Assembly (NCBI GenBank): GCA_027575805.1
Contig: JANBPU010000075.1
Span: 1-64,000, forward strand
DNA length: 64,000 nt
Source: Mycoemilia scoparia
Lineage: Eukaryota > Kickxellomycota > Kickxellomycetes > Kickxellales > Kickxellaceae
Direction of reading: 5' to 3'
The translations under genes were made by a program, and so were the position numbers. Below, piece after piece: positions 58,615 to 64,000 of the stretch. The number at the start of each line of letters is the position of its first letter. Position 1 is the stretch's first letter. Below the pieces are notes generated by a model that saw only the letters and a program-made list of their open reading frames with translations, searched no databases and was not told where the DNA came from.

Positions 58615-59379
58615 TTTAGGTAAGTAAAGCCAGGTGGTCATGTGAGGATTGATGGCGGGGGCAATTCAAACAAAAATATCCAACACATCACAAGAGTAGT
58701 TGTTGAGCAGTTACTTTAACGTGATAATGAAACAGTTAAAAATATAATAATACAATAATAAATCCAGGGCAAATGTCGCAGCATGCTACGCAGCGAGCAA
58801 CCGGCCAATGGGCAGCTCCCGGCTGGGCTGGTGTAAATTAATTTTGATTGATGGTCTCTTTCCACAAAAGAAAGGGCAAGCGCAGCACAACATATCCATG
58901 CCTATGAGCGAGTGCTGGATACGCTTTCTATGGTTCTCTGTATGAGTGGCAGTCAATTTGCCTTCATTAAGGTTATTGATTGTTGTTACCAGCTCCTTTA
59001 AAAGAACTCTCCCAAGCCCTTTCAGGATTCATCCCTGCTTTCTTCACATCGACTAGTATTTCATTATTCCACTCTATCTTTTAACGAACATACGCCTATT
59101 CGCGTCTCCTTCTCTCTCTACAATTTGCTCTTTCCCACATACGCATACTAATAGCCTCAACAACACCACAGCACCCTAAGCGGCTCTCGAGTTTCTTCCC
59201 TGTACCTCTAATCCATACACACAGAAGCCTCTGCTTATACACATTAGCTTAGCGCACGGCTATTTGTTTTACTCTTGCCACAACGCTTGCATCAATATCT
59301 TTTGCTTCTTTGCTTTAGTGCTACGCATTTTATTAACACACACACACACGTATATTCTTTTCAGGCTTGACTGCCACTA
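58615..59379. other. Long leader/promoter of the EDC1-like gene
   Basis: From about 58990 to 59379 the sequence is pyrimidine-rich with an (AC)n tract near 59336-59348. It resembles a long transcribed leader. No other gene. Confidence 0.45.
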
Positions 59380-60504
59380 ATGCCTCTCTGTTTAGCACCT
59401 CCAGTAATACAACACACCAAAAACGCAATGTTATACAGCTACTCGAGTACCACCACGACTATGCCCCAAACCAGCAAGTCTAAACTCCCACCACCACCAC
59501 CACAACAACCTAAAACAACAGCAACAACTGCAGCAAAAAGGTCCACTTCGAAGGGCAAAGCTGAAGGAAATGGCACCATTCCCAAAAAGAACAGGCGCCA
59601 GACTGCCAGCAAGGTCGACAATTCGGCCAAAAACAAGCCCAACGGGGACAGCGGCACTTCTCAACCTCATAAGAAGCGCAATGTAAAAAACAAGCATGGA
59701 AGCTTCCAAAGGTATGCTGGTGACTTTGAAATTCCGTCACGCACACGTTCAGCTCCACCTCCAAATGCTGCTGCCAATATGACCAAGTTCGATACTGGCC
59801 TCAATAACGGTGGGAATGGCGCTGCTGTTGCTGCTGCCTTCAATCCATCATCATCAAAAAGCCCCAGAAGACGCCGACATGCGTCTCCCTCCAGAACTAA
59901 CAGTGATAGTTCAATCAGAGGCAAAGCCGATGGAAGCAGTAACAAAGGCTTCCCTAATCCCAAGAAGGGGTTTGGTCATTACCAACAACAGCAAAGTAAC
60001 AGCAACAACAACAACAACAACAGAGGATTCCACAAACACGGAGGTCGTCCTGCATCCAAGTCCATGTCTGTTCCAGCCCATTTTTCTTCAGTGTTTGGCG
60101 GCAGCAGCAGCAGCTACAACAACAACAGCAGCAGCCACGAACTGGGAAACTCTATGACTAAAACCCCACGCAAGATGACAATGCATGGATTTTCATCGAG
60201 CATTACTCCGCAATCAGCACCCAACCATACTCACTACGCTGGTGCGCTATTCAACAATTCTCCTGCACCAAAGGACTTGCCTCCCCCGCCATTCCTTCTT
60301 AACAAGCCTTCCAGCCCAAAGCCTCTAACAAGAATGAACCGCAGTGGCCCATCGTTGGATCTTATGGCTGCTGCAAACGGCGGTAGCACTGGCATCACTG
60401 CTGCTGGAAATGCAGCACCGTCGTCTGGGCCATATGTTTCCATGGCACCCATGAGCCTGACAGAAATCTTCAAAAAGCTGAAGACTGTTGAATCTATCAA
60501 CTGA
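59380..60504 (+). CDS. Low-complexity mRNA-decapping activator (EDC1/PNRC-like)
   Basis: Single exon, 374 aa, mostly disordered: Pro-rich, Lys/Arg-rich, and Asn/Gln/Ser runs. The recognisable part is near residue 286: YAGALF followed by SPAPKDLPPPPF. This matches the PNRC/Edc1 linear motif (YAG-x-F ... LP-x-P-x-F) that binds the Dcp1 EVH1 domain and activates Dcp2. A second, looser YAG segment with SRTRSAPPP lies near residues 113-126. The C-terminus MSLTEIFKKLKTVES may form a short helix. An inner ATG at 59461 is an alternative start. The long pyrimidine-rich leader and (AC)n tract suggest translational control. Assignment rests on the motif alone. Confidence 0.6.
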   Translation: MPLCLAPPVIQHTKNAMLYSYSSTTTTMPQTSKSKLPPPPPQQPKTTATTAAKRSTSKGKAEGNGTIPKKNRRQTASKVDNSAKNKPNGDSGTSQPHKKRNVKNKHGSFQRYAGDFEIPSRTRSAPPPNAAANMTKFDTGLNNGGNGAAVAAAFNPSSSKSPRRRRHASPSRTNSDSSIRGKADGSSNKGFPNPKKGFGHYQQQQSNSNNNNNNRGFHKHGGRPASKSMSVPAHFSSVFGGSSSSYNNNSSSHELGNSMTKTPRKMTMHGFSSSITPQSAPNHTHYAGALFNNSPAPKDLPPPPFLLNKPSSPKPLTRMNRSGPSLDLMAAANGGSTGITAAGNAAPSSGPYVSMAPMSLTEIFKKLKTVESIN

Positions 60505-60914
60505 CCGGCCAGATACCAGCCAAACAATATTCCTATATCGCTCGTTGTATTATATATTTATTTATCTCGAACCGACGCTCTGTCCCATTCACTCTCCCTC
60601 TCTATGTGCTTGTATATCCGATCCGTTCTCCTCATCCTCCTTCGGTTGTAACTATAATTCCTGCCTACACTTGGAACCCTTTTACCAGCGTATCTCCTAG
60701 TCTTGTAGTTATTAGTACTTTGATGTGTTTTATTACTGCTGGTGCTGGCTCTTCTCCTGTTATATGCTTCACGGAGTTCCAGCTTTCTTTCTGATTGGTA
60801 TTCTTCCGTACCCTCCTCCTCATCTGATACCATTTGATTTATATTATGCTAATGTTTCAAACCGTCCTATTGTCTCTATAATGCCGCCTATTCCTTGGAA
60901 TTGTTCACGACCCA

Positions 60915-61020
60915 TATGAGTGATTATTTTCGAAGACCAGTTTCAACTTGTATACTGGCCACCAGTGTCTATATTATCATTGATAGTATTAATTTAGCCC
61001 TTCAAAAATAGCTACCCATA
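60915..61020. mobile_element. MITE copy
   Basis: TA-TGAGTGATTATTTTCGAAGA at the left and CCCTTCAAAAATAGCTACCCA-TA at the right. The body is diverged. Confidence 0.78.
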
Positions 61021-61788
61021 TGCACTCATTCCTTTCTCTCTCTATCAATCCAACCAACCAACCATCCGTCCGTCCGACTCGCATCAGCAAGGATCACGAT
61101 CCAGAAACACATGTATATGGGTAGCCGAATGCGCTACGTACATGTGTTTGAGCAAAACCTTTTTGTTTCAAAACATAGCCTAAAGTACCACCACCACCAC
61201 CACCGCCGCCGCACCATGACTGACTACTGCTGCTATACACGCCCAGTGCTTTTTAGTTTGTTGGTTGCGTCAGATAAATAACATCCAATTACAGCGACAA
61301 TTTCTTTCTACAAACAGCCTATACCACCATCTCAACAGCATCGTGTGCCGCCATCGTATCGCTGTGCACTAACTATTGCTCACTATCTCAACAACCATTA
61401 TCATGCTGCTGCTTTGCATCAATCATCGTCTCAGCATCCTGCTACTACATTTTTTCACCAATATACACTAAATTGCTCCATTCTTTTATGGTTTCAATAA
61501 AAAACATTCGAATGCTGCAAATCACATACCACCACCTGTATTGCTTGATATCATTATTCAGTGCATAAAGTGTCAATGCAAAGCCAGCAATACAGATGAT
61601 TAGCCAAATGAAAGCTCTGCAAGGAGCTAAACCTCATATCCCCAAGTCCATAAGCTTTCTACAGCATGAATTGGCTCTAGGAGGATGGGTTCTTGAGACT
61701 CCAAAGAGCATGCGGTCTATTGGCTGCCTGGCTTTTGATGATGATAACAATAATGGTGATAATAGACTCCTCAAGCTTCCCCTTGGTA

Positions 61789-61966
61789 TATGTGTAATAA
61801 CTTTTGAAGGGTACTACCTCCTTTTGGAGGCTGCCAATGATTATAGGGGCAGCAATCGCAGCTGATTATCAAATATGGATCATAATTTTTGAAGTGAGAA
61901 TGGTTATAGGGACAGCAATCCCAGCCAAATGTGTGACTCTATAGCCCTTCAAAAATAACTACCCAT
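61789..61966. mobile_element. MITE, dimeric copy
   Basis: The same two-body arrangement as 57737-57927: first body with GGGTACTACCTCCTTTTGGA and GGGGCAGCAATCGCAGCTGA, second body starting TGGATCATAATTTTTGAAGT and ending CCCTTCAAAAATAACTACCCA. The second body carries the deletion also seen at 10140-10233. Confidence 0.85.
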
Positions 61967-62088
61967 TTTATAGATGGTTTAGCAGGAATTATAAAAAAGT
62001 TGTATTTATAAATGCTGTCCAATAAACAGCAGAAAATATATAAAAATATTAAAAAGCTATGCAGAGTATTCAATATTGTGAATTAGAT

Positions 62089-63999
62089 TTACACGTCCAT
62101 ATTGATATTGGGGTATAGCGACGAAGACTTATTTCCAGCATTGCTGGCGGTGGTGAAGGTAGCGGTTGTATCCTCAACTTCAGCGGTGATATCCAATGTA
62201 TCCAGAGATCCGGTGGTCTCGTTATCTTCCAGTCTTTGCCGCTGTTGAGTAGCAAAGTTAGCAGTGGTCGTAGCGCCTGCTGGCGTGGATATGGTGTCGA
62301 GTGGGCCGATCCATTCCCATGTTCGCATCAGCTCTCCTTTGATGGCCATGGTGCGTGAACGCACATTGGTGTTGTGTTCTACAATATAACGAACTCGTTC
62401 CCAAACACGCTGGCGCACACGGGGATCAAAGAAGTAAATATGCGATGGAATAGTGGATCCATAGCGGTCACCACTTCCTGCCAGTGCTGAATCAGAGCCT
62501 TGGCTCAATGGAGAAAATAGAGCTCCGTCGGGTGCCGACGATGATGTCTCGGACGATGTTTCGGAAGATGATTGAGACGGAGACATCAGCAAAAGATCTC
62601 TAAGTTGGTTGGAAGATATGGCAGCACTGGGGTACAGGACTGGGTCCAGGTAGTGTTTGCAGGCCTGGTCAGCAAGTCTCTGAATGGCAATTACAACCAA
62701 TGCATCAGCTGCTTTCCTTTCGGCTCTTGCTGTTGCTAGTCGGCGTCTTAATATCATACCAAGCACAAGAAGGACAGTTCCTGCACCAACCCAGTGCAGG
62801 TTTTTCAAGACGCTGGTGAGCACTGATCGACGGATTCTGCACATTAGTGGATGGTGGGGTGAGTTAGCTACCAGATAATGCTGTGCACTGGATGTGTTCT
62901 CTCTACTTCCTGACTCATCGTCCTGATCGCCGCCCTCACCCTCACCCTCGTCTTCCTCATCCAAAACATAATGGACAATTTCGGCCCCACTGACCTTGGT
63001 GACAAGCTCCAGTGCCTGCTCAAATAGTCTGTTGAATTCGAGTTCTCCTAGACGATGTCCCGCACGGTCCCAAAGGATATCGTGCAAAACCTTTTGGGAA
63101 AGACCAAGTTGCTCTATTTCCTCAAAATCTAGTTCTTCGGCGTCATCATATTCTTCGTTTTCATTCTCATCATCGCCAGATGCATCTCCTCCAGATGAAG
63201 TTGGCCCAGAGGAATTAGACCCCCATTTTCCAATCAAGTGGTGCTGGGCTAATTCACGGACTTGCGTCATCAATGTACGCTCACATTCCATCTTTCCTCG
63301 GTGGAGCTGGCATTCCTCGATAATGGCATCGGCCATACCCTGGACTCGGACTTGTGCGCTTATGTCTCTCACACATTTGGGAAGTGCTGGATAGAATTTT
63401 GTGTTGAATGTTGGGTATCTCATAATGTAGCCATCATCACATGTCATCACCGGAGCTGGTGCAATGGCCTTTCCAGCTGATTCTGCGGAGTGCTGAGGAC
63501 GGAAGATCAGCTGTCTACGGTCGCTTTCTTCGGTCTTTACTAAAGGCACACTAGTGAATGGCACGCAAGTGGCATGCTTAGGGCAATGCAATCCCTCGGG
63601 ATCGACATATTTGCGGCGTAGCGCGCCAAGTGTGTTTACCACCCGATCCATATCCCAATCCTTGACCTCAAATGTGAAGGGCCCACTAAGTATATCGTTG
63701 TCTGCCTGTTGTCTATTTACTACATGAGCAGGCTTGTTTGCTGGCACTCCGGATCTCATCTCGGTAAAGCCAATATCAAAGGCCTTTTGCTGCTGTCGCC
63801 ACAAGAAGCATGCATACATCGACAATGTAATGACTATCAGATTCACCAAGAATTTGCCACCATGCTGTCCAGACGGTTCGTTCTCGGTTCTCTTTCTCTT
63901 TCCTAGATGCTGGCTAGGCTTGGAATCCATCTTAGACGAGCCAGTCAACACCGAGTTTTGTTTTCTCAGCGTTGCTATTCTTTGTCTCTGGGTTTCCAT
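62089..63999 (-). CDS. Inner nuclear membrane protein, MAN1/Heh1/Src1 family (5' partial)
   Basis: LEM/HeH-type protein tethering chromatin to the inner nuclear envelope. The frame runs 636 codons to the window edge. An in-frame Met lies at the edge (63999), but the LEM/HeH domain expected at the N-terminus is not in the visible part, so the gene probably continues beyond. Two membrane segments are clear: LVNLIVITLSMYACFLW near residue 55 and LHWVGAGTVLLVLGMIL near residue 410. The roughly 340 residues between them form the lumenal domain (DDGYIMRYPTFNTKFYPALP, LGELEFNRLFEQAL, with an acidic Asp/Glu stretch). The C-terminal MSC winged-helix region follows (VWERVRYIVEHNTNVRSR ... GELMRTWEWIG). 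Confidence 0.88.
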   Translation of the reverse strand: METQRQRIATLRKQNSVLTGSSKMDSKPSQHLGKRKRTENEPSGQHGGKFLVNLIVITLSMYACFLWRQQQKAFDIGFTEMRSGVPANKPAHVVNRQQADNDILSGPFTFEVKDWDMDRVVNTLGALRRKYVDPEGLHCPKHATCVPFTSVPLVKTEESDRRQLIFRPQHSAESAGKAIAPAPVMTCDDGYIMRYPTFNTKFYPALPKCVRDISAQVRVQGMADAIIEECQLHRGKMECERTLMTQVRELAQHHLIGKWGSNSSGPTSSGGDASGDDENENEEYDDAEELDFEEIEQLGLSQKVLHDILWDRAGHRLGELEFNRLFEQALELVTKVSGAEIVHYVLDEEDEGEGEGGDQDDESGSRENTSSAQHYLVANSPHHPLMCRIRRSVLTSVLKNLHWVGAGTVLLVLGMILRRRLATARAERKAADALVVIAIQRLADQACKHYLDPVLYPSAAISSNQLRDLLLMSPSQSSSETSSETSSSAPDGALFSPLSQGSDSALAGSGDRYGSTIPSHIYFFDPRVRQRVWERVRYIVEHNTNVRSRTMAIKGELMRTWEWIGPLDTISTPAGATTTANFATQQRQRLEDNETTGSLDTLDITAEVEDTTATFTTASNAGNKSSSLYPNINMDV

Positions 64000-64000
64000 C

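Larger units (their letters stand above)
60505..62088. other. Intergenic region with two MITEs
   Basis: Contains MITEs at 60915-61020 and 61789-61966, a CCAA/CCGT short tandem stretch near 61052-61075 and a (CCA)n/(CCG)n run at 61191-61213. No gene is supported; the 89-codon frame at 61596-61865 runs into a MITE. Confidence 0.5.

Noticed and set aside
59431..59709. Antisense frames over the EDC1-like gene
   Set aside because: Caused by the Pro/Gln/Asn codon repeats of the sense gene.
61596..61865. 89-codon plus-strand frame
   Set aside because: Its C-terminal third is MITE sequence and the rest shows no family resemblance.
1..64000. CRISPR arrays, prokaryotic operons, prophage
   Set aside because: The window is eukaryotic: spliceosomal introns in nearly every gene. 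The only regular tandem arrays are microsatellites.

Overview
The window reads as nuclear DNA of a filamentous, probably early-diverging, fungus. It is gene-dense and AT-leaning. Almost every gene is split by short introns (about 40-100 nt, occasionally 240-400 nt) with GTAAGT-like donors and TAG/CAG acceptors. The set includes a zinc-less fungal/plant-type Fpg, a Rpn14/PAAF1 chaperone, a Heh/MAN1 inner nuclear membrane protein, a small decapping-activator protein and small GPI-anchored surface proteins. The phylum cannot be fixed by eye. Exon models were built by hand from splice signals and reading-frame continuity, and in most genes every junction keeps frame.

Layout. 0.75-5.7 kb: HIBADH (+) converging on NOM1/SGD1 (-). 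6.6-7.2 kb: an unknown low-complexity protein. 7.2-10.8 kb: gene-poor, with one doubtful small gene. 10.8-17.4 kb: transportin (-) diverging from a PA-TM-RING E3 ligase (+). 17.6-24.4 kb: a ZGRF1-type helicase (-) head-to-head with an Fpg DNA glycosylase (+), two DNA-repair genes sharing one promoter interval. 25.2-28.5 kb: a decayed zinc-finger-like frame and a GTPBP1/2-type GTPase. 29.7-36.0 kb: VIP36-type lectin, NUC1/EndoG nuclease and the PAAF1/Rpn14 WD40 proteasome chaperone. 36.4 kb: an intron-containing tRNA-Arg(UCU). 36.7-44.6 kb: MCC beta subunit head-to-head (97 bp) with a CID protein (Rtt103/RPRD), then ALYREF/Yra1 and an RNF5-type ER E3 ligase. 45.8-46.7 kb: ribosomal protein uL22 (RPL17). 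48.5-57.2 kb: four small secreted proteins, three clearly GPI-anchored, spread over long gene-free intervals. 58.2-60.5 kb: a small membrane protein and an EDC1/PNRC-like decapping activator. 62.1-64.0 kb: MAN1/Heh1-like protein running off the window edge.

Functional threads. HIBADH and MCC beta are both mitochondrial steps of branched-chain amino acid breakdown. NOM1, uL22, transportin, ALYREF, the CID protein and the EDC1-like protein cover ribosome and mRNA biogenesis, transport and turnover. PA-TM-RING, RNF5 and PAAF1 belong to ubiquitin/proteasome biology. The cluster at 48-57 kb looks like cell-surface adaptation.

The most striking non-genic element is a family of at least 13 short inverted-repeat elements (about 105-190 bp, ends TGGGTAATAATTTTTGAAGGG, flanked by TA). 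It looks like a Tc1/mariner-type MITE family. Several copies are dimers with shared internal junctions, and two sit in introns of NOM1. A second, older repeat with three diverged copies is also present.
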